Shown here piece by piece: positions 35,746 through 43,765 of a stretch of 64,000 bases of DNA. How positions within the stretch are numbered: the stretch's first letter is position 1; each line of letters starts with the position of its first letter. The stretch lies in NCBI GenBank assembly GCA_012840135.1, contig DUMA01000001.1, forward strand, positions 39,649-103,648. Direction: 5' to 3'. A program made the position numbers and the translations under genes. This DNA comes from Thermoanaerobacterales bacterium (GTDB lineage Bacteria > Bacillota > Thermosediminibacteria > Thermosediminibacterales > Tepidanaerobacteraceae). The notes under the pieces are model-generated. The model was not told where the DNA came from and did no database searches. It worked only from the letters and a program-made list of their open reading frames with translations.

Positions 35746-36547
35746 TTCAAAGGCTGAGAAAAAAATAACAAGAAAAGACATCATAAGGGTATTCTGGAGG
35801 ACCATACTGGGTCTTCAGATGGGTTGGAATTACGAAAAAATGCAGGGCCTCGGTTACTGCTTCGCCATATTGCCGATTCTGAAAAAATTGTACAGGACAA
35901 AAGAAGAGATGATAAAGGCGCTTAAACTGCATCTTCAATTTTTCAACACGACTCCTGCCATGGCCCATCTTATTGTAGGTGCCGATATAGCCATGGAAGA
36001 GGCATATGGCATATCCAACGAAGACACCATTAGCGGAATAAAGACGGGTCTGATGGGTCCCTTCGCCGGAATAGGCGATACGGTATTTGTGGCAATATAC
36101 AGGACCATAGTATTCAGCCTGGGTTCGTATATGGCGCTCGAAGGGAATGTAATAGGAGCTCTTTGGCCCATAATTCCGGCCATTCTCATATGGTGGGTGA
36201 GATACGAGTTTACGGTTATCGGTTATGAGCAGGGCAGAAAGATAGCCGTCGGTTTTGCAAACCAGCTCAAGCAATTGACGGAAGGTGCTGCCATACTCGG
36301 CCTCACCGTGATTGGGGGCCTCGCTCCGGCGGTGGTAAAAGCCAATGTGCCTCTGGTGTTCAAGACCGGAGATGTGGAGCTGAAAGTTCAGGATATGCTG
36401 GACAAGATAATGCCTTCGCTGGTGCCGATAGCCATAGTGCTTTTATCCTACTGGCTGCTGGGCAGAAAAGGCTTTAACTCCACACGGCTCATTCTATTTC
36501 TCGTATGCCTGGGCGTTGTATTGTATAATTTGAAGATACTGGGATAG
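35738..36547 (+). CDS. PTS EIID component, mannose family
   Basis: 269 residues. It shows KDIIRVFWRTILGLQMGWNYEKMQGLGYCFAILPILKKLY, LQFFNTTPAMAHLIVGADIAMEE and GIKTGLMGPFAGIGDT, all classical for EIID, followed by C-terminal membrane segments. The start overlaps EIIC by 8 bases. Confidence 0.94.
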   Translation: MTDSKAEKKITRKDIIRVFWRTILGLQMGWNYEKMQGLGYCFAILPILKKLYRTKEEMIKALKLHLQFFNTTPAMAHLIVGADIAMEEAYGISNEDTISGIKTGLMGPFAGIGDTVFVAIYRTIVFSLGSYMALEGNVIGALWPIIPAILIWWVRYEFTVIGYEQGRKIAVGFANQLKQLTEGAAILGLTVIGGLAPAVVKANVPLVFKTGDVELKVQDMLDKIMPSLVPIAIVLLSYWLLGRKGFNSTRLILFLVCLGVVLYNLKILG

Positions 36548-36582
36548 ATGAGGATGTACCGCAGGTGAGAATATGAATTTAA

Positions 36583-36614
36583 GAGGGCCGGCGGAAATCA
36601 AAACGCCGGCTCTC
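36583..36614 (+). promoter_or_regulatory. Intercistronic hairpin before the EIIB gene
   Basis: GAGGGCCGGCG (36583-36593) and CGCCGGCTCTC (36604-36614) pair with one mismatch. No T run follows. It may stabilise or process the message between the membrane subunits and EIIB, and it argues that translation of EIIB begins after it, at 36636. Confidence 0.72.
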
Positions 36615-36635
36615 AAATATCAGGAGGGATTATCT

Positions 36636-37121
36636 ATGGCGATCATCCATGTAAGAATTGACGAAAGACTTATACACGGCCAGGTGGCAGCTGTATGGTC
36701 CAACTCGCTGGGGATTACCAGAATCATGGTGGTAAACGATGAGGCTGCAGCGGATGATTTACAAAAAGGCATTTTGAAAATGGCCACGCCTCCGGGAATA
36801 AAGCTTTCGGTCCTGACCATAGCCTCAGCCGCAGAAAGGATAAAAGAAGGCAGGTACGACGGCGACAGGGTTTTTATGATATTTAAAAAACCGGAGGACT
36901 GCTTGAAGCTCATAGAGGCGGGCATCAAACTTTCGGAAATAAATGTGGGCAACATGGCCTACAAGGAAGGGGCAAAACAGATAAAAAAATCGGTAAGCGT
37001 TACAAAAGAAGATATAGAGGTCTTCAAAAAACTCGATTCGCTGGGTGTAAAGATGACAGCCCGCATGATACCGGACGAACCGGCAGGCAATTTTATGGAC
37101 CTCATAAAGGATATGATTTGA
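36636..37121 (+). CDS. PTS EIIB component, mannose family
   Basis: 161 residues from the ATG at 36636 (CAGGAGGG site); the open frame extends back to 36573 through a hairpin. IIHVRIDERLIHGQVAAVW contains the phosphorylated His, and IMVVNDEAAADDLQKGILKMATPPGIKLSVL is the typical continuation. The 3' end abuts the serine hydrolase gene. Confidence 0.94.
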   Translation: MAIIHVRIDERLIHGQVAAVWSNSLGITRIMVVNDEAAADDLQKGILKMATPPGIKLSVLTIASAAERIKEGRYDGDRVFMIFKKPEDCLKLIEAGIKLSEINVGNMAYKEGAKQIKKSVSVTKEDIEVFKKLDSLGVKMTARMIPDEPAGNFMDLIKDMI

Positions 37122-38165
37122 TTGGACCATGAAAGACTGGATTATTTGAAACAATATCTCAAGAAAAAAATGAACGATGCCTTTCCCGGCACATGTTTCG
37201 GAATAGTAACTCGTGACAGGGTCCATACGGACTTTTTAGGGAAAGCCCAGATAGTTCCGTCGGTAAAAGAAATGAAAATTGACACCATCTTTGATCTGGC
37301 TTCCCTTACTAAGGTCATCGCAACTGTCACTTCTATAATGATTCTGCTGGGAAATGGGGAACTCAGGCTCAGCGAAAGAGTAAAGGCCATTTTGCCCGAT
37401 TTCAAGTATGAAAATATTACCATCCTGCATCTTTTGACACACACTTCCGGTCTTCCGGCCGATGTAAAATTTTATAAATTCTGCAACAGTCGAGAAGAGG
37501 TCATAGACCGGCTTTATGATGTAAGTCCGATATATAAGCCCGGCGAAAAGGTAATCTACTCGGACCTCGGGTTTATGCTCTTGGGCCTTGTCATTGAAAA
37601 GCTGGCGGAGCCCGTAGACAGATTTGCATCAAAACATATATTTCTTCCTCTTGAAATGTCAGATACCTGTTATAACCCACCCGCGGAAAAGATGGCACGA
37701 TGTGCTGCAACGGAATATCAGGAATCAAGGGGCGTAATCGTCGGAAAAGTCCATGATGGCAATGCTTATGCAATGGGTGGAGCGAGCGGTCATGCCGGGC
37801 TGTTTTCCACGGCACCGGATCTCTGCAATTTCATGAGCATGATATTGAACGAAGGGTATTTTCAAGGCAGAAAAATATTGTCTTTGCGGTCTATAGAATT
37901 GATGAACAGATGTTATACGGATGGCCTGAACGAGCGTAGGGGCCTGGGATGGCAGCTCAAAACTTTCGGTGATTCTATCGGGGAACTGGTCGGTGATAAT
38001 GCCATGTACCATACCGGATTTACAGGCACTTCCATGCTCATCGACAGGGAGCGCGGCTTCGGCTTTGTCCTTTTGACCAACAGGGTCCATCCGACCCGGG
38101 ACAATGATAAACTGTTAAATTACCGCGGCCATATAAATAATATTGCGACTACTGTCATAGGGTAA
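37122..38165 (+). CDS. Serine hydrolase of the beta-lactamase/class C fold
   Basis: 347 residues from a TTG start right after the EIIB stop. Catalytic motifs of the penicillin-binding/beta-lactamase fold are SLTK (Ser-x-x-Lys) in IFDLASLTKVIATVTS, YSD in KVIYSDLGFMLLG, and HTG in MYHTGFTGTSM. It has no signal peptide, so it acts inside the cell or by another export route. In B. subtilis a related hydrolase (YbbE) accompanies murQ, so a role in trimming peptidoglycan fragments is likely (inference). Confidence 0.87.
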   Translation: MDHERLDYLKQYLKKKMNDAFPGTCFGIVTRDRVHTDFLGKAQIVPSVKEMKIDTIFDLASLTKVIATVTSIMILLGNGELRLSERVKAILPDFKYENITILHLLTHTSGLPADVKFYKFCNSREEVIDRLYDVSPIYKPGEKVIYSDLGFMLLGLVIEKLAEPVDRFASKHIFLPLEMSDTCYNPPAEKMARCAATEYQESRGVIVGKVHDGNAYAMGGASGHAGLFSTAPDLCNFMSMILNEGYFQGRKILSLRSIELMNRCYTDGLNERRGLGWQLKTFGDSIGELVGDNAMYHTGFTGTSMLIDRERGFGFVLLTNRVHPTRDNDKLLNYRGHINNIATTVIG

Positions 38166-38253
38166 AAGACATCTTTTACTGTGGAATTTATCCTGACCTT
38201 AACATGTGGAGTCCTATCATAGCAGCTACAAAAATCTGGAAAGGGCTGATACA

Positions 38254-39153
38254 ATGGATCTGGCAAAACTTGTGACCGAGGGAAGAAATCCTGATACCAT
38301 GGATATTGATGTACTGGATACGGTAGAAATACTGAGAAAAATAAATAACGAGGACAAAAAGGTCCCTCCGGCAGTGGAAAAGGAGATACCCTACATTGCA
38401 AAGGCTGTGGATGCCATAGCTGAAAGGCTTCAAAAGGGCGGGAGGCTGTTTTATATCGGCGCGGGTACCAGCGGCCGCCTGGGAGTTCTGGATGCATCGG
38501 AGTGTCCCCCCACCTACGGCGTTGATCCGGAAATGGTGCAGGGCATCATAGCCGGAGGAGATGGCGCCATCCGAAGGTCCATGGAAGGGGCGGAGGATGA
38601 TGCCGGGCAGGGCCGGACAGATCTTATGAACAAGAATTTAAACAATAAGGACGCGGTGGTGGGCCTGGCGGCCAGCGGCAGGACACCTTACGTGCTTGGG
38701 GCTATCGAATACGCCCGCAGTGTCGGTGCCTTTACTGTCGGTATTTGCTGCACGCCCGAAAATCTCATGGAAAAATATGCCGATGTGATGATCGTACCGG
38801 TCGTCGGGCCGGAGGTTATTACCGGCTCCACCCGCATGAAAGCCGGCACGGCCCAGAAACTGGTGCTCAACATGATTTCAACCGGCGCCATGATTAAACT
38901 GGGCAAAGTATACAGCAACCTGATGGTGGATGTCAGGGCTACCAACGAAAAGCTGGTGCAGCGGGCAAAAAGGATAGTAAAACAAGCCACCGGTGCCGGA
39001 GAAGATATCGTAGAGAGGGCCCTTGAAGAGACGGGTTTCAATGCAAAACTTGCCATAGTCATGATACTCACGGGTTTGTCAAAAGCCGAAGCAGAAGGGC
39101 TCCTGGAGAAAAGTTATGGCCACATACGCAAAGTCCTGGAAGGGCTGAGATAA
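38254..39153 (+). CDS. murQ: N-acetylmuramic acid 6-phosphate etherase
   Basis: Cleaves the lactyl ether of MurNAc-6-phosphate, giving GlcNAc-6-phosphate and D-lactate. About 299 residues from the ATG at 38254 (AAAGGG site; the frame opens at 38206). It shows the SIS signature [44 protein letters not shown] and [20 protein letters not shown]. Its product feeds nagA and nagB encoded just upstream, and it is followed by a terminator. Confidence 0.96.
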   Translation: MDLAKLVTEGRNPDTMDIDVLDTVEILRKINNEDKKVPPAVEKEIPYIAKAVDAIAERLQKGGRLFYIGAGTSGRLGVLDASECPPTYGVDPEMVQGIIAGGDGAIRRSMEGAEDDAGQGRTDLMNKNLNNKDAVVGLAASGRTPYVLGAIEYARSVGAFTVGICCTPENLMEKYADVMIVPVVGPEVITGSTRMKAGTAQKLVLNMISTGAMIKLGKVYSNLMVDVRATNEKLVQRAKRIVKQATGAGEDIVERALEETGFNAKLAIVMILTGLSKAEAEGLLEKSYGHIRKVLEGLR

Positions 39154-39203
39154 ATCCAAAAGGGTTAAAAAATAGCGCATTAATTAAAAAGTGTTTGCGG
39201 ACT

Positions 39204-39244
39204 TCCCCCGAACTTTCATTGAAAAAACGAAGGGGGATTTTTTT
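39204..39244 (+). terminator. Terminator of the PTS-murQ operon
   Basis: TCCCCC (39204-39209) pairs with GGGGGA (39232-39237) across a long loop and is followed by seven T. The remaining part of the 385-base gap (39154-39538) holds no gene I can support apart from a short GIY-YIG-like remnant. Confidence 0.75.
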
Positions 39245-39505
39245 AAAAATACAGAAGTAAACCGCAGTTGTTCTGTTGTCAGATGAGGTCGGTGGCTGCC
39301 CGTAGTTTAAAGTTGTAATTCCCATGTTTCTCCAATTAAATCGTGTCCGAAACTCTGATGTTTTTCTTCGAAAATATGATAAAAGCCGCTAATTTGAATA
39401 GAACTTTGGCTGGACTATATTATAAGCGATGGAGGAACTATAGAGGAGCTGTATTTGGGGTTTGTTTTTCACACCAAAATGTTCCCCATAAGGAATTACG
39501 AAGTC

Positions 39506-39547
39506 ATGTCAAAGACGTATTATGTGTATTTTATTTCATCAATACGA
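39506..39547 (+). pseudogene. Possible N-terminal remnant of a GIY-YIG nuclease
   Basis: An ATG at 39506 behind AAGGAATTACG encodes MSKTYYVYFISS, which resembles the first strand of small GIY-YIG endonucleases. The similarity ends after about 12 codons, where the convergent degV gene begins. It may be a remnant cut off by a deletion; the match is too short to be sure. Confidence 0.3.
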
Positions 39548-40366
39548 AAGCATGATTCCCATGTTGCCGGCATAGGTGCTCACGGTGGGGCCCATTGGGT
39601 GGACCAGCACCCCCTTCGGCCTGTAGCGCCTTGTTATTTCATTTTGCAGGAAGAAGGCGTCTTCTTCGTTGTTCACATGGGTCATGTAAAAGAGCCTGTC
39701 GGAGAAATCCTCCATTTTCTGGCCTATTACCTCCAGCACCCTCTCCAGAAAATTTTTCTTACCCCTTATTTTTTCCAGAGGTTCCACGGCGCCCTCCACG
39801 CCCTGAAGCAGCACCTTTATATTCAGTATCCTGGCCACCGTGCCCTGCAGCCTGCTCAGCCTCCCGCCCTTCACTATGTTTTCCAGGGTGTCGAGGAGGA
39901 TTAATATTTTCATCGAATCCCTGTATTTTGTGAGGTTCTCCACGATTTGTCTTACGGAAAATCCCCGGGATGCGAGCTCCACTGCCTTCATGATCTGGAG
40001 CGCGTGCCCGGAAGATGCCGCAAGGGTGTCAAAAACTGTGACATTGGAAGTGCTCATGGCCTGGCCGATACATGCCGACTGAAATGTGCCGCTGAGTTTG
40101 GAGGAAATGGTGAGGCACAAAATCTCATCACCGGGCCTGGAGAGCATATCGAACACACGGGCAAAGGCCGCCGGCGAGGGCTGGGCGGTCTTGGGAAGCA
40201 CCGGTGAACTTTTCATCTTTTCGTAAAATTCCCGAGAAGATATGTCCACACCTTCCATGTATTCCCGGTTTCCGACCCTTATGACGAGGGGGACGGTATT
40301 TATGCCGTGCTCTTTCATGTAGTCCTCGGGCAGATCGCAGGAGCTGTCGCTCACTATGTGCAGCAA
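39539..40366 (-). CDS. DegV-family fatty-acid-binding protein
   Basis: 275 residues from a TTG at 40366 behind GGGAGG; the frame extends back to 40507 without support. The DegV pattern is clear: LHIVSDSSCDLPEDYMKEHGINTVPLVIRVGNREYMEGVDIS at the start, LPKTAQPSPAAFARVF (fatty-acid contact), CLTISSKLSGTFQSA and ILLDTLENIVKGGRLSRLQG. In Gram-positive bacteria such proteins (FakB) present fatty acids to the kinase FakA. It is a lone gene here. Confidence 0.92.
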   Translation of the reverse strand: MLHIVSDSSCDLPEDYMKEHGINTVPLVIRVGNREYMEGVDISSREFYEKMKSSPVLPKTAQPSPAAFARVFDMLSRPGDEILCLTISSKLSGTFQSACIGQAMSTSNVTVFDTLAASSGHALQIMKAVELASRGFSVRQIVENLTKYRDSMKILILLDTLENIVKGGRLSRLQGTVARILNIKVLLQGVEGAVEPLEKIRGKKNFLERVLEVIGQKMEDFSDRLFYMTHVNNEEDAFFLQNEITRRYRPKGVLVHPMGPTVSTYAGNMGIMLSY

Positions 40367-40681
40367 AAAATTTTCCTCCCTTCGGTTGGTTGTGATTGAT
40401 AAATTTAAGCCTGGCCGGATAAAAAAATTCCATTTACGATTGTTTTTTGTGTCTATTATAACATAAAAATCGGTCAAAAATTTTAACAAACAAAAATTTC
40501 CCGGCATTTTTTAATTTATAGTGAGCGGTGGCAATGCTAGATCTCCTGCTTTGACTGCCAAGCGGTTTACCAAGTTGGGCAATATACCTAAAGCGAGGAA
40601 TATTGATAAAAATATTATTGAATTTTTTATAAAAATATGTTTAAAATTATTTTAATAATACTCCAGATTGGAGGCGGGAAC

Positions 40682-41629
40682 ATGAAAAGAATATTCGAAC
40701 TGAGTCATGATGAAATCATGCTTATGGGAAAGAAGGATTTAATCGAGACGATAAAAGCCTCGGAGGGCAGGACTGTCATGGCGGAAGTGATAATAAATTG
40801 TCCCCCTCTCGTGTATGGAGTAAGCAATATCGAGCTGGCATCGGCCTTCGGCGCCGATATGATCACACTCAATGCTTTTGACTTTTATCATCCCTTTATT
40901 TTCGGCATCGATGATTCGGGCTTGGATTTTTTCCGGGGAACGGAAGCCTTTATGGATATTCCCCTGAGGATCAGGCAAAATATGGACAACCCGGAGTATA
41001 TAAAAAAAGTCAAGGATATTGCCGGAAGATTTCTGGGTGTCAATCTGGAACCCGTGCCGCATGGAAACGATTATCCCGAAGGAAGGGTTTTAAATGAACA
41101 GAATTTAAAAAAGACGCTGGAATGGGGTTTTGACTACATAATGATAACGGGCAATCCGAAGACCGGTGTGACCGACGGGGCCATACTGGACGGCATCCGC
41201 CGGGCATCGGAGATTCTGAAAGACAGGGTAATGATAATAGCCGGCAAGATGCACGGCGCGGGCGGCAGCAATATATACGATCCCGATATGCTGAGGCGTT
41301 TTGCGGCAGCCGGAGCCGACGCAGTTTTGATCCCGGCGCCGGGAACGGTGCCCGGTATGGATTTGGAGCTTGCAAAAAGACAGATAGAAGCCATTCACCA
41401 GGCGGGATCTCTGGCCATGACCGCCATCGGCACATCCCAGGAAGGTTCCGGAATGGGCGTTATCGAACAGCTTGCCCTGATGTCAAAAATGGCCGGAGCT
41501 GACATCCAGCACATCGGGGATGCGGGTTTTTCGGGCATTGCCATGCCGGAAAACATCATGGCTTTATCCATTGCCGTAAGGGGCAGGAGGCACACTTACC
41601 GCAGGATGGCATATTCCATGAGAAAGTAA
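40682..41629 (+). CDS. Conserved TIM-barrel-like protein linked to PTS genes (paralogue 1)
   Basis: 315 residues from the ATG at 40682, behind GGAGGCGGG. I do not know its reaction. It has an alternating strand-helix pattern with TVMAEVIINCPPLVYGVSN, FGADMITLNAFDFYHPFIFG, FLGVNLEPVP, GFDYIMITGNPKTGVTDG, VMIIAGKMHGAGG, AGADAVLIPAPGTVPGMD and MAGADIQHIGDAGFSG, like a phosphate-binding barrel. It matches the 47890-48837 protein over its whole length and is probably the family listed as DUF7916. It is followed by a PTS-regulated antiterminator, so a role in sugar-phosphate use is likely. The 315-base gap before it has no assigned gene. Confidence 0.75.
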   Translation: MKRIFELSHDEIMLMGKKDLIETIKASEGRTVMAEVIINCPPLVYGVSNIELASAFGADMITLNAFDFYHPFIFGIDDSGLDFFRGTEAFMDIPLRIRQNMDNPEYIKKVKDIAGRFLGVNLEPVPHGNDYPEGRVLNEQNLKKTLEWGFDYIMITGNPKTGVTDGAILDGIRRASEILKDRVMIIAGKMHGAGGSNIYDPDMLRRFAAAGADAVLIPAPGTVPGMDLELAKRQIEAIHQAGSLAMTAIGTSQEGSGMGVIEQLALMSKMAGADIQHIGDAGFSGIAMPENIMALSIAVRGRRHTYRRMAYSMRK

Positions 41630-41653
41630 ATAATATTTGCTGGGGGATTTATA

Positions 41654-42499
41654 GTGCATTGTTTTAATGTGATAAAAGTATTGAACAACAATGTCATTAT
41701 AGCGCAGGATGAAAGCACTGGCGAGGAAGCGGTGCTGGTGGGGAAGGGCCTGGGATTTAACGCAAAGCCCGGGGAAAAAGTCAAAGATAAAATAGAGAAG
41801 GTGTTCTATTTTTTCGACGAGAGTCAGTTAAAACAATACAAAAATGTTTTAAATAGCATTGACAGGCGTATAATCGGCCTTACCGAGGAAATACTGGCCA
41901 TGGTTGATAGAGAACTGGCTGAACCTTTAAACGAGCATATCCACGTAGCGCTGGCCGATCACATAAGTTTTACGCTGGAGCGCCTTTCCGGCGGCCTGGA
42001 AATCGAAAATCCATTTCTGGAAGAGATAAGAGCCCTCTATCCCCGCGACTATGAACTGGCCTGTAAAGCCGCCGAAATGATTGAAGAAAAGTTTGACGTA
42101 AAAATCCCCGATGGAGAAAAAGGCTTCATAGCCATGCACCTTCACGCCGCGAGGAAAAACCGCGAGCTGTCGAAAACCGTCAAATACACTTCCATGATAA
42201 ACAGGATGGTGGAAATCATAGAGGAAGAACTGGGTATAAAACTCGATAAGGATGAAATAAACTACGCCCGTCTGCTGGTGCACCTCAGATTTGCCCTGGA
42301 GCGCATAGAAAGCAATGCCACCATAAAAAATCCCCTCCTTAACCGGATAAAAAAGGATCTGGCCAAAAGCTACAGGATCGCCGAGAAGATAGGTGATTTC
42401 ATACGGGAAAGGATGGGAAAGGTGCCGCCCAGGGATGAACTGGGATATCTTGCCATGCACATCCAGAGGTTATATATGCTAAAAGACAGGACCGGCTGA
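41654..42499 (+). CDS. BglG/LicT-family transcription antiterminator (GlcT-like)
   Basis: 281 residues with an N-terminal RNA-binding CAT domain (FNVIKVLNNNVIIAQDESTGEEAVLVGKGLGFN) and two PRD domains carrying regulatory His residues (LNEHIHVALADHISFTLERL; FIAMHLHAARKN; LLVHLRFALERI; LAMHIQRLYML). PTS enzymes control it by phosphorylating these His. A matching RNA target and terminator lie at 43491-43565, before nagE, so it most likely turns on GlcNAc uptake. It starts at a GTG 24 bases after the previous gene. Confidence 0.93.
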   Translation: MHCFNVIKVLNNNVIIAQDESTGEEAVLVGKGLGFNAKPGEKVKDKIEKVFYFFDESQLKQYKNVLNSIDRRIIGLTEEILAMVDRELAEPLNEHIHVALADHISFTLERLSGGLEIENPFLEEIRALYPRDYELACKAAEMIEEKFDVKIPDGEKGFIAMHLHAARKNRELSKTVKYTSMINRMVEIIEEELGIKLDKDEINYARLLVHLRFALERIESNATIKNPLLNRIKKDLAKSYRIAEKIGDFIRERMGKVPPRDELGYLAMHIQRLYMLKDRTG

Positions 42500-42560
42500 A
42501 AAAGTTTTTTAAAACAACACGTTCGCAGATCTTGTGTATAGTAAAAAAGAGCGTAGGGAA

Positions 42561-43232
42561 TCAAAAATGATTAGACGACTTTTCTCTTATCTTTTGCCAG
42601 CTATCCCTGGCCATTTCAATCAATAAAGCGTTTCCGGTTTTTTCCCGTTCGGTTATGACACTGGCAAGCCATCTGGCAGCTTCATTTTCCTTACCCAGCC
42701 TCCTGTTTAATTCACCTATGAGGTAGAAAAGTTTTATTCCGTCGTTAATTTCTTCTTCCGCCACGGCCTTTTCATAAAAATTTACGGCGTTTTCCAGAAA
42801 ACGGTTTTCTTCGCTCTTGTCTTCCATTATGCGGTATATCCACGCTATTCTGTGACACAGCAGGGCTATTTGCGATGGCTTTTCTTCTTTTAAGCCCGCC
42901 ACATACAGAGCCAGCTTATATGCCACCAGGGCATCTTTGGGATTTCGCTCAAAAGGTATGGGGCGTTTTTTCCATTCGGAGCTGAGCTTTTTTATTATGT
43001 TTTCTTTTTCTCTTTGGGTCAGATGATGGAACCTGGTTTCCAGCGCCGCATATCCGCACTCAGGGCACAGATACACATCGTAGAAAAATGGGAATATGCC
43101 TTCTTCATATATAGTAAAAAAATCGCTGTCCTGAGATTTCTTGCACAGTTTGGTCTTCCGAACTTTCATCGCAAGAAAAGTATTCTGACAGACAGGACAT
43201 GTTTCTTGTTTTGTATATAAGAGATTATTCAA
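42561..43232 (-). CDS. DUF2225-family zinc-ribbon protein
   Basis: 223 residues from a TTG behind GGGAGG. Two Cys pairs, ETCPVCQNTF and VYLCPECGYAALE, form a probable zinc site near the N-terminus; the rest is helical and TPR-like (YKLALYVAGLKEE, LFYLIGELNRRLGKENEAARWLASVI). The family is common in Firmicutes and its function is unknown. It lies on the opposite strand between the antiterminator gene and its target operon. Confidence 0.85.
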   Translation of the reverse strand: MNNLLYTKQETCPVCQNTFLAMKVRKTKLCKKSQDSDFFTIYEEGIFPFFYDVYLCPECGYAALETRFHHLTQREKENIIKKLSSEWKKRPIPFERNPKDALVAYKLALYVAGLKEEKPSQIALLCHRIAWIYRIMEDKSEENRFLENAVNFYEKAVAEEEINDGIKLFYLIGELNRRLGKENEAARWLASVITEREKTGNALLIEMARDSWQKIREKSSNHF

Positions 43233-43431
43233 TTTTTAGTTTCCTCCCGTTTGTGTCAAAAAATGCATGCAGCATTGGTATATATTTATTTTAGCAAAAA
43301 AGTGATAATATGCCAATGTTGACCACCGGCCCGTACTTCCAGCTTTGAAATGATTTTATTTATAAAGTATGGCTGGAAAGCCGCGACAAATAATAAATTA
43401 AACGAAACTGCATGATTGTTTATAAATGTAG

Positions 43432-43460
43432 TTGATTTTTTGCAGTCCATGTGGTATTAT
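43432..43460 (+). promoter_or_regulatory. SigA promoter of the nagE operon
   Basis: TTGATT (43432-43437), 17 bases, TATTAT (43455-43460). The start would be near 43467, 24 bases before the antiterminator target. Confidence 0.75.
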
Positions 43461-43490
43461 AAAACTAAACGAATATATATATTTTATATT

Positions 43491-43523
43491 CCAGCGTGTT
43501 ACTGGTAGACAGGCATGAGCTGG
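43491..43523 (+). promoter_or_regulatory. Ribonucleic antiterminator (RAT) hairpin for the LicT/GlcT-type protein
   Basis: CCAGC ... GCTGG closes a hairpin containing GTGTTACTG and CAGGCATGAG, the conserved blocks of the B. subtilis ptsG RAT bound by GlcT. Its 3' arm (GAGCTGG) is also the 5' arm of the terminator that follows, so the two structures exclude each other. Confidence 0.88.
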
Positions 43524-43565
43524 GGAAGGATTGTTTTACGGTCCTTTCTCAGCTCTTTATTATTT
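43517..43565 (+). terminator. Conditional terminator before nagE
   Basis: GAGCTG with GAAGGA on one side pairs with TCCTTTC and CAGCTC on the other (43550-43555), followed by TTTATTATTTT. It overlaps the RAT by seven bases. Without active antiterminator, transcription should stop here, about 200 bases before nagE. Confidence 0.86.
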
Positions 43566-43642
43566 TCCCGAGTAAATTTTATAGATTTTGCTGGCCATAA
43601 TAAAGCTAAGAGCTGAATAACCCTGAATACGCTAATGAGGAG

Positions 43643-43705
43643 GTGGATCCGTCGGTTAAAAACTTGAAAAACCTTAGCTGGAGGTGGTGGCAGAGGTATT
43701 TTTAG
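43643..43705 (+). CDS. Possible leader peptide rich in Trp and Arg
   Basis: A 20-codon frame from a GTG (preceded by GAGGAG) reads VDPSVKNLKNLSWRWWQRYF and stops at TAG. It lies after the conditional terminator and 60 bases before nagE. Three Trp in WRWWQRY are unusual. Translation is unproven; it may be chance. Confidence 0.25.
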   Translation: MDPSVKNLKNLSWRWWQRYF

Positions 43706-43765
43706 GAAACATTTGCTAAAATTCTGGGAAACTCAAAATAAAAAGATCAAGGGGGATTATTGATT

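Noticed and set aside
40595..40625. GAGGAATATTG...GAAT resembling another SigH promoter
   Set aside because: The spacing between AGGAATA and GAAT is three bases too long and the first consensus purine is missing.
40521..40655. A 44-codon frame starting GTG (SGGNARSPALTAKRF) before the barrel-protein gene
   Set aside because: There is no ribosome-binding site, it runs into the downstream gene, and I recognise no family; too weak to annotate.
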